Positions 11,866 to 26,127 of a stretch of 64,000 nucleotides of DNA are shown piece after piece. The stretch lies in NCBI GenBank assembly GCA_022496205.1, contig WTXD01000099.1:1-64000 (forward strand), read 5' to 3'. How positions within the stretch are numbered: the first letter of the stretch is position 1; each line of letters opens with the position of its first letter. Position numbers and translations under genes: made by a program. Below the pieces are notes generated by a model. That model did no database searches. It had not been told where the DNA came from and saw only the letters and a program-made list of their open reading frames with translations. The stretch is from Gloeopeniophorella convolvens. Taxonomy: Eukaryota > Basidiomycota > Agaricomycetes > Russulales.

Positions 11866-11878
11866 ATTTGCTGATGCG
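11866..11878 (-). repeat. Right terminal inverted repeat
   Basis: ATTTGCTGATGCG is the reverse complement of 1268-1280. The preferred element end is 11875, followed by GC as the duplicated target dinucleotide. Confidence 0.6.
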
Positions 11879-12362
11879 CCTCATTTGACCACATTCTCCC
11901 TAGCTCCTGCATCCAAAGATTGGCACCTAGTCTCACCTCCAGTAAATGATGATGCACAGCAAAACTACACAATCGCTAATGAAGATATGACACGCATGTC
12001 ATTACTTTAGTGTGGTTTACTTGTTCTCGTCCCAGCTCCCAAAAATTCACGTGATTGCCCCATTGTAAATACACTAAAACTACCATACAGTCCTGTAGTA
12101 TAAAATACAGTAAACCACTGGCTATAGGAGGTATATACCAGCAAATAGCAACTGGTAGGAGGGCTGGCCATTGTGTAGCGCTATATTTAGAAGACTTGTC
12201 GTTAGGGCTATATAGGGTACATAGCCTGCTATAGGTGCTTATAGACATGGTTTTTTTTCCTGATGTGTCCTTTAGGTATTATTGTAATCTAGTCTTTTGA
12301 CCTTCTCTAACTGAGTGTCACTCTATGTCCTTCAGTTGTCACTTCACCCTTGCTATGCTTCA
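11879..12362. other. Right transposon flank, AT-rich, no gene
   Basis: The open frame ending at 12010 joins in phase to the 1056-1270 frame on the other side of the transposon, but I recognise no protein family. From 12010 to 12362 the DNA is AT-rich and repetitive, without a coding signal. Confidence 0.35.
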
Positions 12363-12455
12363 ACATTGTAGATCAGATAGCTCGCAGATCACCAAGTCCT
12401 TTATCTAATCTAATTAGAGACATCCTTCCTGTCCTGAGTCCTATCCATCTCAACA
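12363..12455 (-). repeat. Truncated Copia LTR fragment
   Basis: It matches the last ~93 bases, in this orientation, of the 526-bp LTR at 51921-52446 (acattgtagatc ... ctcaaca). It is truncated on its left and abuts a Gypsy LTR remnant directly at 12456. Confidence 0.8.
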
Positions 12456-12849
12456 TTAAGTACTACAAGAGATATGGTTTACATAATGTCCTAGTATCAA
12501 GTCAGACCGAGTCAAAGCGGACTCAAGGTGGGTCTCCTAGATAGAAGTATAGTAAGGATCCAATAGCATAAGGGGCGCTACAAGAAGAGTGGGGGATTGT
12601 ATGATGGGTGAGAGATAAGCATCTCCAAATGTATAAGTCCATGTCAATGTCATAAGTCCTTACACAAGATGATTCATTAAACCGATATGCCACTCCCGAT
12701 GACCGTAATGACGAGAAGTAGGAGCTAACGAAGAAATTGCAATATTCGGCTGGATAACGGAACGGAAAAGTGAAAAGGACCGCACAATGTATTGTACAAG
12801 TGAAGAAGAGAGGGAAAGAAAAAGGATGTATCGTACAAGTTATGACATC
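12456..12849 (-). repeat. Degenerate Gypsy-like LTR (family A) remnant
   Basis: 12456-12635 aligns with the middle of the 544-bp LTR at 2565-3108 (ttaagtactacaag, gtttacataatgtcctagta, ccaatagcataaggggcg). 12800-12849 resembles its TGTCA end (gtatcgtacaagttatgaca). The stretch between is diverged or inserted. It is the third and oldest-looking copy in the window. Confidence 0.75.
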
Positions 12850-13246
12850 TATCTATTTTTCATATCTAGGCTAGCTTAGGAACCCCAGATTGCTTATGGG
12901 AAGTCATCCAATATAAAATGATTTATTGTTACAACCCTAATCCTAATTTACTTGGAAGATCACCGGTGGCCACCGGAAACCGGCCCCGGAGGCGTGGGAA
13001 CGATGTGGAAAGTACGCAACTGTACGCAACTCGCAGCAGGAGAAGCCGGGCCGTGCCACGTGCATAGAGCGGAACGCGTTGTGGACGGATCGGGGCTACG
13101 CCTGCCAGCTGCGCGCGCGTCTGCCCCTCCGTCATCGTTCATGCCCCTCCTCCGCCATCCCGCAAGACCAAATCGCGACTTGCAGTCGTAGAGACACTAT
13201 CTTCAAATGGGTACGATGCGGATTCCCTCGGCTCCAAGCATTTTCA

Positions 13247-16200
13247 ATGATTGTCGCAGATCCAACGATAGCCAAGCAGCTGGTGGACAAGATGTACGAG
13301 CGCCGCAAGTCTGCGGCGCTCGACCTTGAGAAGTCAGTGATCTATTTCGTCGCAAAGCACTTTTTGACGTTACCGTTGGCTCTTACTTGCGTGTTCCAGA
13401 CTCGTTCGTGAATGTCACCAACAAGGCGACGAAAGGCGCATTGGCCAGATCGTGGACCAGCTCATCGAGATGTTCTCCAGCATAGCAAATGCCCTCCATG
13501 TCCGTAACGGCGGTCTTATTGGTTTAGCGGGGACCGCCATCGCCCTCGGAGTTGACATTGCACCTTATATGGAACGTTTCCTCGAACCTCTCCTAATCTG
13601 CTTCTCCGACCCCGAGAACCGCGTGCGCTACTTCGCGGCGGAGTGTCTTTATAACATTGCCAAGGTGTCAAAAGGCGAGGTGTTGGTATACTTCAACCCC
13701 ATATTCGACGCTCTGAGTAAGGTGCGTGGTCGTCGCGAGTTCCTTTTACGCTGTAGTCACCTGTGTCCAGCTCGCCGCTGATCCAGAGCTGTCCGTAAAG
13801 AATGGCGCAGAACTCCTCGACCGCCTGCTCAAGGATATTGTAGCAGAATCCGCTTCTTACTACGTCCCCCACTTTCCCGAGAAAGAAAAACGCCGCGTCG
13901 CCGATGGCGAGAACGGGATTGTTGTCACACACCCTGACGACGGTGGCACTGCTACAGCCCCCCGCCGGGCATTCTCGCTTGCTCGTTTCATCCCACTCCT
14001 CTCCGACCGTGTCTACGTCATCTCTCCTTTCACTCGCTCCTTCCTCGTCTCGTGGATCACTGTGCTTGATTCTGTGCCAGAACTCGAGCTAATCACCTAC
14101 CTTCCCAATCTTCTGGACGGCTTGCTGTGCGTATCCACATTGTGTTGCGAACGTGCCATGTCCCTTACCATCCCTCCAGAAAGTATCTATCTGACCCGAC
14201 GGAAGATGTTCGTATAGCTGCGGAAAATCAGCTTGCTGAGTTTTTGCGCGAGATCCGCGACGTCACAATCGTACGGAAACACCGCGAGGAGGAGCAGCGC
14301 TTGCGGGAGGCTGAACTGGAAGAGCAAAGTCGCGTGGATGCTGAACGGGCCAAAGAACAGTCCCTAGACATCCCATTGTCTGACACAGACAGAGTCGCGT
14401 TTCTAAACGGAAGTGAGTCCCCTGTGCCACCTTCCGACCCAGAGAAACCAGACGTGGAGTCGTACTTGAATGAGCGGGACACCGGAGGTACGCACCCCAG
14501 TCCTTCTACAAATGAGCTGCTGCTCATTCTGGACAGACTGGGTCCCTGGGCAAGGCGTTAAGATCGACTATGCATCAATAATCGAGATCCTGATACAGCA
14601 GCTCGACACGCAACGTAAGCGACGGACGGATTTCTTGGCCCACTGTTACTGACTTCAATACAGACGATGAAATCCAACAATCCACCGCGCTCTTATGGCT
14701 TGCGGAGTGCCTTACATTCGCTCAGGAAGTCATGGTACCATTCACGCCTCGTCTGATTCCAGCCATCCTCCCCAATCTCGCCCATCACGTACCCATGATC
14801 CAATCATCAGCCAATCGTACAAATAAACTCCTTCTCAGCGTCATCCAATCCCTACCATCCCCGTCTGAGGCGCCTTCGCGCCAAAGCACTCTTCCCAGCG
14901 AACGAGCTGCCTCTGCACCCGCCCGCGCTGCACCTGGATCCCCTTTACTGGTCCCAACCTCTCCACTTCCTTCACGACAGAGCACGCAAATACCATCCAC
15001 GCGCGACGCCAACCTATCTGACCCACTGACCGATTCGACAGTCACTCCAACTCCAAGCAACATCGCCATCCAGAAGCGCGCAAGCATGCAAGCGCAGGCT
15101 GATGGCACTCCACCACCCCGTCCGACGACGTCACTCGATGGCCAGTTACCTGCACGTTCCACCACTCCACGACCACCCTCTCCGCAGTCTCTAGGCAGCA
15201 TTGCAGGCCCCACATCGGCACCAGAATCACCTTCCGATGCTTTCGATTATCAATCCACTGTGAACGCGCTCACCATCCAATTCTTGAGCGAGCACGAGGA
15301 GACCCGCGTTGCTGCGCTGAAGTGGCTCATTATGCTACATCAAAAGGCTCCAAAGAAAGTGCGCATTCGTTGTTTCGATAGGCGACCACTGTTTCTCTAA
15401 CGACGCGCAGATTCTCGCGATGGATGATGGAACTTTCCCTGCGCTGCTCAAGACCCTGTCGGACACCTCGGAGGAGGTCATCAAGCATGATTTGCAACTT
15501 CTCGCACAAATCTCATCTTCATCGGACGACAGTTACTTCAAAGCGTTCATGATCAATCTGCTCGACCTGTTTAGCACAGATCGGAGGTTACTTGAAACAC
15601 GTGGAAGTCTCATCATCCGGCAACTGTGCCTCAATCTTAGCACAGAGCGCATCTACAAGGCATTTGCTGAGGTCGTTGAGAAAGAAGAGGTAAGTTTCTC
15701 CAGAAACCTCGGCGAGAGCTATTAGCCTAAGTGGACGGATTCAGGATCTCGAGTTCGCCAGTGTCATTGTTCAGAAACTGTCGACGATACTCATCACATC
15801 TCCGGAGCTCGCAGATTTCCGCAGGCGGCTCAAAAGCCTCGATACACGTGTATGTTCCCCATTCCCGCCAGTCTCAATCACTCAGATTCTTGTCACAGCA
15901 AGACGGCCAAGCGCTTTTCGTGACATTGTACCGGTCCTGGTGTCACAATGCCGTTGCTGTTTTCTCCCTCTGTCTCCTAGCGCAGGCCTATGAGCACGCA
16001 TCCAACCTTCTCAGCATCTTGTAGGTCTCCGACACCTACCTCACGCCTGCGAAGCTCATTCTCTGTGCAGCGCCGATCTTGAGATGACTGTTCAGATCCT
16101 CGTCCAAATTGATAAGCTCGTGCAGCTTATTGAGTCACCTGTCTTCACATGTGCGTAGATATATATTCACCATATGCTGGGTCTATTCTCAAAAATAATC

Positions 16201-16821
16201 GTCCACAGACATCCGCCTACAGCTACTCGAACCTGACCGATACCCGTACCTGTTCAAATGCCTGTATGGCTTACTTATGCTGCTCCCGCAAAGTTCCGCA
16301 TTTATTTCCCTACGAAACCGGCTCAATGCTGTCAATTCGGCCGGCTTCCTCCACATCGCACCTAAACCGTGCGTGCACACCGTACCGCAAGCAGACCTCG
16401 ACTGACACTTTACAGGAGTGCCGTTTCAGCTGCGGCAACACGATCCAAGCTCGCGCGCGACGAGATTAAATGGACCGAACTGTTGGGGCATTTCCGCGCT
16501 GTGCAGACGCGCCACGAGCGCGCGCGTCGTGCTGCTCTAGGGACCGCCCCCGACATCAGCACTACGCTCCCGAGCTCTTCTATTCCTGAGCGGCCGCCCG
16601 CACGACGCCGCGTCACCGGGCTCGGGGAGGTTCCAGCTCCACCCACGGTCTCGGGCCAGAGTGGCGGCTCGGGAAGCTCCACTAATGGTCGACCAGGTGC
16701 GCTGAGCCCGCTCAATCCCCGTGCAAGAGTACAAGGCGGCATGGCAACAACCTTGACGGCGCAGGGGCAAGTAGTCAACGCACGACCAAAGCGTGGGTTG
16801 AGTATAGGGCGGAAGACCTGA
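13247..16821 (+). CDS. VAC14: Vac14, scaffold of the Fab1/PIKfyve lipid kinase complex
   Basis: Vac14 scaffolds the Fab1 PI3P 5-kinase and Fig4 phosphatase on the vacuole membrane and so controls PI(3,5)P2. I read 12 exons (introns 13333-13399, 13722-13770, 14127-14179, 14488-14536, 14615-14663, 15359-15410, 15690-15744, 15850-15898, 16021-16070, 16151-16208, 16369-16415). Their sum is exactly 999 codons. Family signatures are the N-terminal [20 protein letters not shown] and [18 protein letters not shown]-like repeats, and the C-terminal [14 protein letters not shown] with [19 protein letters not shown], the Vac14/Fig4-binding region. A long Ser/Pro-rich insert (about 14850-15230) and a basic low-complexity tail are basidiomycete additions. 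The start at 13247 is chosen because it is the ATG in frame just before the conserved block. Confidence 0.95.
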
Positions 16822-17002
16822 CCATGCCAGATACCAGACTCTCGTGTACTTCTGTTCCCATTTCGCATATACCTCCACCTGCATGCTGTATAGTTTACGA
16901 TTTGATTAATAGCGTAGGATACGACGTATGTGCAATATACGGAAACTTGGAAAGCTCAACGAAATTGGGGTGTAATTGATCTATGTAAGTGCAGTGGACA
17001 TG

Positions 17003-18169
17003 TCACGGCCTAGGTGCGAGGAAGTTGCGCCGGATAGTGGCGATATCGTCGTCAGTAAGGCCGCATATACGCCTTGCATATTCCTCTACGCCGCCGTACC
17101 GTTCGTTTATCAGCTGGATGAATGCTTGCATCGTCTCCTCCCTGGACACGTCAGTGAGAAACACGTTTCATGTTGACTGACCGTGGCATACCGTGACGAA
17201 AGCATATTGTGAGCGGCTGCCGGATCGGACGCAAACAAAGGCTCGCGCGCGAGACGCGATAGCACAGTGGGGCGCATCGGTTCCCGACCAATACGAGTCA
17301 ATGCATAGTCAGCAGATATCGTGTTAGATGGAACGCCTGCGATCTGCAACACGTTACGGGTTGACACGAGGTCATGATGAACTTTGAGACGCGAAACACG
17401 GGGCAGGGTGTGGCGCGAGGTACTCACGAGCAGGAGCAAGGCAGCTGCGACTCCGGTGCGGTCCTTTCCAGCTGAGAATTCATTAGAGTGGTAGAGGTGA
17501 GGGATGGAGACACGCACCCGTGCAGTGGAAGAGGATGCTATCGTTGGGCGCGTCGCGCACGTGGCGAAGGATGGTGCCATATGCAGGCCCGCCTGCATCA
17601 AGTATCTCAGAGTAAAGCTGCATGAATGCCTGAAAAGTTAAGCATGCTTGACGTGGTAGGCTGAAAGCACGAAACACCTCTGTCTTTCCACTTGCATATA
17701 GTTGAAAGCGTCTAAGTTCGGGGAGAATAAGTTGTGGACCATCGTGTATTCAAACTCTTGCCAGGTACGCACTGTGCCATGCGCTCTGGGCTGTAGTCCT
17801 CTTTCGCAAACACTGGGACGTGCAGCACAGTTACCCCCTCAATCTTTGGAGTCGCAGAGTCGTACTTCATAATTTCCGTGTCTGAGCGAAGGTCGAATAT
17901 CGTCCTGACACCAAGAGCGCGGAGCTGCTCCTTCCCTTTGTCACTGTGTCAGTATGGCCTTCCCGGTGAGTGAACGATCTACCCTGAGAGGTTATTCCAG
18001 ATAGTTCTCCCCCGCGATAAATTAACCCTGGTCGTGTAACGTGCTCGCCGTCTGCGACAGGGAGGTTTCCGAGGTCGCGCACGTTGCAGACGCCATCGAC
18101 AGTGACGAACGGAGGCTTTGAAAGTACATCAGCGACGAGTTCTGGATCCAGATGTGCAAGTTCGGACAT
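17003..18169 (-). CDS. Tyrosine-protein phosphatase (Y_phosphatase3/Siw14-like fold)
   Basis: The protein starts MSELAHLDPELVADVLSKPP, followed by VDGVCNVRDLGNLPV and LIYRGGELSGI, the usual N-terminal strand blocks of this fungal phosphatase family. IFDLRSDTEI follows. The catalytic loop HCTAGKDRTG (CX5R) is split by an intron within Ala (donor at about 17514, acceptor at about 17473). The C-terminal part reads PSNTISADYALTRIGREP and ends with ERYGGVEEYARRICGL...RRNFLAPRP. It should dephosphorylate phosphotyrosine or inositol (pyro)phosphates; the substrate is not shown by the sequence. It has about seven exons. It runs convergently with VAC14 (182 bases apart) and divergently from the SPE3-LYS9 gene, with which it shares a ~250-base promoter region. 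Confidence 0.9.
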
Positions 18170-18325
18170 GTCTTGGGCGAGGTGGTTGTGGTAAGAGAGA
18201 AAACAGGTGCAGTGTGCGAGGTCCGTGTTGGACTGCTGCTACTGGCCCTGAAACTGCAAGCGGCGGCAGAGGGCTTGTCACCAGGAATAAAGATAAGATA
18301 CGATTGTATCAGATCTATCTTCTAG

Positions 18326-21036
<2,711 letters not shown>

Positions 21037-21273
21037 ATACAACACGGGGCACCATAGAGCGATATATGGGAGCGGCAACTAACGCACCTGTGCGCGAGAG
21101 GAATAAACGTATGTACAGATGTAGCAATGAGAATGAAAGGAGGTGCAATACAGGAGGCTGAGCAGGGATGGAAAAGCTGGCTACAAATACACAACGGACC
21201 AGACCCAAAACGACAACGGATCAAGTTGAGCGTGTCCATATATATACCATGATGCAATGTTTTGGGCGAGGAC

Positions 21274-22032
21274 CTAGTTCTGCCATTGCAACAGGGTCGC
21301 CATCTGTGAAAGCATGAGCGTGGTGAGGATCTCAGTGACGACTGCCAACCCTGCTTGGCGGATCGTCAATAAGGCTGTATAATCACGCGAAGCGTGTCCC
21401 GTCTCATAGATCGCGAGCACCTGTTTGCCATCGACGCACTGGGACGGTACTGTCATCAGGGAAGGGAAGAGATACCATAGTCGGGCTCGCACCTCCATCA
21501 TCTGGTTCGGGAGCTGTTTCCACTTAAGCCGGCGGCCACTTTGTGACGTGAAATACTGGGAACTGCAGCGCAAGTCGTCAGGAACTTGAGGATGCCAGGC
21601 TCTGCTAACGGAGATGAGCTCACGCGCTCAAACGCTTGCGACGCAGCGTCGTGGCCATGGGCTGCGACGGCGCGTTGCCGTAGACGAGATATCCTGGCGC
21701 TCCCGACGGGCCGAAGTAGAAAAAGGCCGCACCAGGGCCCATAATGCCTTGATGCTTGTGGGCCCAAGGTGCTTCGCGTCGAAGCTGAACGAGTGTATTG
21801 GACATACGGTCTACCTGTTCACATATCCACGTGTAAGTCTCGCTGGATGTCAAAGGGTGGTAGTGCCCTTAACCTCCTGACTTGATTGCGTTTCAGAATC
21901 TTGATTCTTTCAAAAGAAGGGAGATTGTAGGACTTACACCGTGAACGCCGTGTGGCCATCTAAATCTTCGAACCGCGTGTGAAACGGATCCTCTCCTTTC
22001 TGCAGCAGTACGTAGGACTGCGACGCAGCCAT
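21274..22032 (-). CDS. DUF6593 domain protein
   Basis: Three exons are read: MAASQSYVLLQKGEDPFHTR...HTAFT, then VDRMSNTLVQLRREAPWAHK...GPGAAFFYFGPSGAPGYLVYG...TTLRRKRLS, then SQYFTSQSGRRLKWKQL...VTEILTTLMLSQMATLLQWQN. The blocks IMGPGAAFFYFGP, SGRRLKWK and the closing LAVVTEILTTLMLSQM are the hallmarks of DUF6593, a large Agaricomycete family of unknown function with a tubby-like, beta-rich fold suspected. The start at 22032 is the only upstream ATG in phase. It converges with the SPE3-LYS9 gene (238 bases between stops). The second acceptor could be placed a few bases differently. Confidence 0.85.
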
Positions 22033-22736
22033 GGGGGAAAGAGAAAGAGGGATTCACAACGTTGCGAGGCTGCGCCATACTCGGAAGTGATATGGATGGC
22101 CAAGAGGTAGCGAATACAAGGGTTGCCTAACTTGGCCGGTCGTCGCGCGCCACCCGTGCCCCACACTTATTGTTCGACAAGCTTCGCGCTGGCAGAGAAA
22201 GTGGAAGTCCAGGGTGGTGCACTCGCTTCCTTCGGGATAGTGCCTAACTCGTGTTCGGCCAGAGAATGAACGGAACAAAGAGAGCGATCAATGGATCTTG
22301 CGCACGGCTCAGATAGGATGCACCTCGAGGATCCGTCCAGAACCTAGGAACAAGGAAACAAACGCGTATCCGATTCAGGGGGTAGATCCACGGAGAATCC
22401 TTCAAGGTTCGGCTGGCAAGCCGAAATTGCTGAAGTTGGTAATGGTAAGACAAGGGGTGGTTGTTGTCACGTCAGAGTACACTACGATAACGCGGATCAT
22501 TGGGATATAATTTAAAGTTCCCGAAGAGACATTGGATAGCGCCACACCAGTGGACCTTGTCTATGTGGCCGCCTCTTTATAGAGTAAGTATAGCTCGGAT
22601 TGAGCGAGCAGCAAGTGGTCACCGCGCGGACTGGGTAAATAGTCGTGCACACACGTCAGTATAGGAAGCCAAACAAAACAAGAGCACGCACCTCCGAGGC
22701 GATTCCTCCCTCGGTCAGGAGATCCCGCGGGTGCGT
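22033..22736. other. Intergenic, no gene seen
   Basis: This ~700-base gap between the DUF6593 start and the EMC6 stop contains short open frames with no family similarity. It must hold the DUF6593 promoter and the EMC6 3' region. I see no repeat or RNA gene. Confidence 0.5.
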
Positions 22737-23187
22737 CTAATCGTATACTGGGATAGTATGATTGGCACGAGAGGGCAGGCAAGAACAACGCGACCTAGAC
22801 ACACCATGAACAACGCCTGACATTGGAAGGGCCACCTTTCAGTATCCCAAACGCGCCAAGGAAACATGCACAAGACGAACCATAAAATAATGTCCACACC
22901 AGGATGAAGGAGAAGGTGTTCTCCTGTCCCGGGTTCACGATTTCCAAGAGGCCGCCTTGAACATACTTTTTCGGATCTGCCTTGAGGTTGAAGAAGTACA
23001 GTGCAATGGATGTGAAGAGGGTAGTGAACGCGAAAAGAATGAACCCAAGCCAGTTCTCAAGTCCCAGGACGCCAGCGACGGCGCCGGTGAAGCAGGAAGA
23101 GATGAACTTGATGTTATATATTGAGTTGGCGTTGAAGAGGACGTGTGGGCCAAACAACCGTTGCTGTTGCTCATCTGGGCTGGACAT
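22737..23187 (-). CDS. EMC6: ER membrane protein complex subunit 6
   Basis: EMC6 is a small three-helix subunit of the ER membrane complex, which inserts tail-anchored and multipass proteins. The ORF starts MSSPDEQQQRLFGPHVLFNA with NSIYNIKFISSCFTGAVAGVL, a first membrane helix, then LGFILFAFTTLFTSIALYFF (helix 2). KYVQGGLLEIVNPGQENTF and SFILVWTLFYG (helix 3) follow, the family layout. A short terminal intron is proposed (donor after tatg near 22872, acceptor cag near 22817), giving a closing GVVHGV. Reading through instead changes only the last ~25 residues. It is divergent from the HOM2 gene, with about 225 bases between start codons. Confidence 0.88.
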
Positions 23188-23411
23188 GGTGTGTCGCTGT
23201 CTTTGCCGTAGACGTCGTGGTGAGTGATCGCGGGTCAGCGTCGAATGTAGGCAAAGGAGCGGAGCCCGGCGTCGGAGAGGGGAATTGTATGTTCTCACGG
23301 CCGAGGGTGTGCGCTGTGCGAATATTATCATTTCAGCGATCGAGTCAAATGCCGCCGTCTGTTGTCTCCCTCTCTTCTCTCACTAAGCAGCTGCGAGGCG
23401 TGCGTTGAAAA

Positions 23412-24585
23412 ATGTACACCGTCCCAGAAGGCCAAAAAGTCAATGTTGGCGTGCTCGGTGCAACCGGCACCGTCGGGCAACGTTTCATCGTGCTCCTCGA
23501 AAGCCATTCTTACTTTGTTGTGCACACTCTCGGTGCTTCTGCACGCTCAGCAGGAAAACCCTATTCTCAGGCGACAAATTGGAAGCAGTCAGAACCCATA
23601 CCCTCTGGAGTGCGCGATCTCGTCATCCAGCCATGCGAGCCGGCGCAGTTCAAAGACTGTTCCGTCATTTTCTCGGGCTTAGACGCAGACGTGGCAGGCG
23701 ACATAGGTATGCTCTAACGTTTTGTTTGATCCGTCACCATAACCTGGTATCTTACTTCCAGAGGCTGCCTTCCGATCTGCTGAGCTTGCGGTCTTCTCGA
23801 ATGCCAAGTCATATCGCAGGGATCCCAACGTCCCCTTGATCGTGCCCCTCGTCAATCCTTTTCACCTCAACATCATTCCGCAGCAGCAGCAGCTCCACAA
23901 GCCTCCGCTGAAAAAAGGTTTCATTGTCACGAATGCCAACTGTTCAACCACCGGCGTCGTCATCCCGCTCAACGCGCTCGAGCGCGCCTTTGGCCCCATC
24001 GAGTCATGCATAATCACCACGCTCCAGGCCGTCTCTGGCGCCGGCTACCCCGGCGTGCCCTCGCTCGATATTTTTGACAACGTCGTACCGTATATCTCTG
24101 GAGAAGAGGAGAAGATGGAATGGGAGGCGCTCAAGATCCTCGGCGGGCTCGACAAGTCCGACTCGGGCGTGCTTTCGTTCGACATGCACGCGCACACGCC
24201 ACTGCGCGTCTCGGCAAGCTGTACGCGCGTACCTGTGCTCGAGGGCCATACCGAGAGCGTCTCGGTGCGCTTTTCGCGGCGGCCTGCGCCGAGCCCGCAG
24301 CAGGTGCGCGAGGCCCTGGCATCCTACACGCCACTCGCGCCAACGGTCGGGTGCCCCTCGGCGCCGCGGCATGCGATCTGGGTGCACGAAGAACCAGATC
24401 GCCCGCAGCCGCGGCTGGACCGCGGGTTCCAGCGGGGCGCGGGCGTGTCGGTCGGCCGCGTTCGCCAGTGCCCAGTGCTGGACATCAAGTTCATCGTGCT
24501 CGTGAACAATGTCAACATCGGTGCCGCAACAAGCAGCATCATCAACGCGGAGATGGCAATTTCCAAGGGATTAGTCGCGGTGTAG
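23412..24585 (+). CDS. HOM2: Aspartate-semialdehyde dehydrogenase
   Basis: The enzyme reduces beta-aspartyl phosphate to aspartate semialdehyde with NADPH, the shared step to threonine, methionine and homoserine. Two exons (intron 23707-23761) give 372 residues, close to the yeast enzyme. Visible motifs are the N-terminal Rossmann GVLGATGTVGQRF, the active-site NANCSTTG (catalytic Cys), LQAVSGAGYPGVPSLDI, the substrate-binding CTRVPVLEGHTE with catalytic His, and the closing NVNIGAATSSIINAEMA. A run of glutamines (PQQQQLHK) sits before the active-site strand. Plants and fungi have this enzyme and animals lack it. Confidence 0.96.
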
Positions 24586-24769
24586 TGTTGGGGGTGGCGG
24601 GAAGTACAGGGACGCAGATTCGGACGAACATGTACGAGTTGAGCTTGTGAGATAGATTGATGTTTCGGAATCTGCTGCGGACCAGTCAGGGAGATCGTCG
24701 TTCGTGACACATTGCAAGACGTGACTGTGCTACAGATACAGCAGACTCCTCGTACAACATGCCTTTTGA

Positions 24770-25919
24770 CTATACCCCGGTCACCAGCGCCAGCCGTGCA
24801 GACACCTCAGCCTGCGCCCGCACGAGATTGGCGAGGTAGGACATCATCAATGTGTCCTATGCAAGCCGCATCAGCCTCATCGATCAGCATACCAACAAAC
24901 AAAACGTACCTGGAGGTTGCTCGCGAATCCGCCCTTCCCGAGCTCTTCCGCACCACCACCCAGCGCGTCCATGAGATACCGCCCAAGCGCAGCATCTGCA
25001 GGCTTGCCGGCAGCGGCCTCCTGTGCATAGGCAAGCACACGGTCAAGCATATCAAGGACGCTCTTGAGCGTGCCCTCGAGCTGTGCAAGCTCGCCAACAG
25101 GGGGTGACGGTGCATTCTCGAGGAGATGTACTGTGAGATAGAGAAAGGCCAGGTGTGATCGTGAGTATAAAACCGGATGTCCATGGAGCAGAGGACATAC
25201 AGCCACTTCGTTCGGCGTCGTTCGTACGGAGTGTGACAGGTATCGGGACAAACACAGCATTTTCGGGTTTTGGGGAGACGCCAACAGGCGAACTGTACCT
25301 GCTAAGCATGAAGAAAGGGTTGAGCGTAAGGAGGAACTACCTGATGTATGCCTTCACGCCGGCCTCCTCGCCCACCTCTGTACCAGTGTTAAGCGCGATG
25401 TGGATCGCAGGGTACGGTGTGGTTTCTTGGGAGTAAAAGTTTTGGATTAGGGCAGAATATGTGTTGAGGTTCGATCCCGTCGAGTACCTGCGCTCTCAAG
25501 TCAACCCGACGCCTTGCCCATCCACCAATAGCATACGCACCAGCCAACGATGGTCTCTTTCGGGTTCACCCGCTGCGAGAGCTCAAACATGGCGCGATGA
25601 TAGTCCATATCCACGGCGACCTGTTCGCTCGTCTCGGAGTGCAGGACCGCGAAGGCACTGCGCACCGAGACGGCGTCATCTCCTTCGCCGCGGGTGCCGA
25701 GAAGCGTGCCGATCACGCGCTGCTGTGAGTCAGTGCGACGGAGATAGTGGTCGAGGATGGAGAAGAGGGCAGTCGGATGAACGATGACGGACGAGGGTGC
25801 CCGGCTGCATTATGTGTTAGCAAACGCAGGAGATCTGTGCGAGATAGAGACGGTGCGCACTTGACAGGTCCCGAGGACAGATTCAAGTACACTGCAGATG
25901 AAGGTGTGCCCAGAGTCAT
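24770..25919 (-). CDS. eIF3f: Translation initiation factor eIF3 subunit f
   Basis: This is an MPN-domain subunit of the eIF3 complex, acting in 43S/48S initiation. Exon 1 reads MTLGTPSSAVYLNLSSGPVN and splices to RAPSSVIVHPTALFSILDHY, RVIGTLLGTR, VRSAFAVLHSETSEQVAVD and FELSQRVNPKETIVGWYSTG. NTYSALIQNFYSQET and AIHIALNTG follow, then the C-terminal helices LEGTLKSVLDMLDRVLAY...RYLMDALGGG, closing SYLANLVRAQAEVSARLALV. The MPN core lacks a full JAMM metal site, as expected for eIF3f. Four or five introns are present. The start at 25919 is the first ATG of the conserved frame. It is divergent from TOM7 (~210 bases). Confidence 0.95.
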
Positions 25920-26127
25920 TTTCAGGACTCTTTTCTGCAGTAGTATGATATATCAATCAGTTCAGAACAATACCAGCGAGGATACTTACTGCGATTTGTG
26001 GGCGAGCGGCGAGCAAGAAACTGAAGAGGTTGCCGTCAGCGGAAAACAGGAAAACAAAACTCGCGACGGGCGCCGGCAACGGCCGAACACGCTTTCCTCT
26101 CGACCAACTCAACAACCCCACGCAACG

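Larger units (their letters stand above)
1271..11875. mobile_element. ~10.6 kb Plavaka-class DNA transposon with two divergent genes
   Basis: The ends are short inverted repeats: ATCAGCAAAT at 1271-1280 and its complement at 11866-11875, with the match extending to 13 bases if the flanking CG/GC is included. A GC dinucleotide on each side (1269-1270 and 11876-11877) fits a 2-bp target duplication. Inside the ends lie TGATCA-rich arrays, then a Plavaka transposase gene on the minus strand and a DUF6698 gene on the plus strand, separated by about 300 bases. Plavaka elements are fungal DNA transposons related to the CACTA/EnSpm group. The exact ends are inferred from the inverted match, the position of the arrays and restored frame continuity of the flanks. 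The element is dead: both genes carry LTR insertions and the transposase has a frameshift. Confidence 0.7.
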
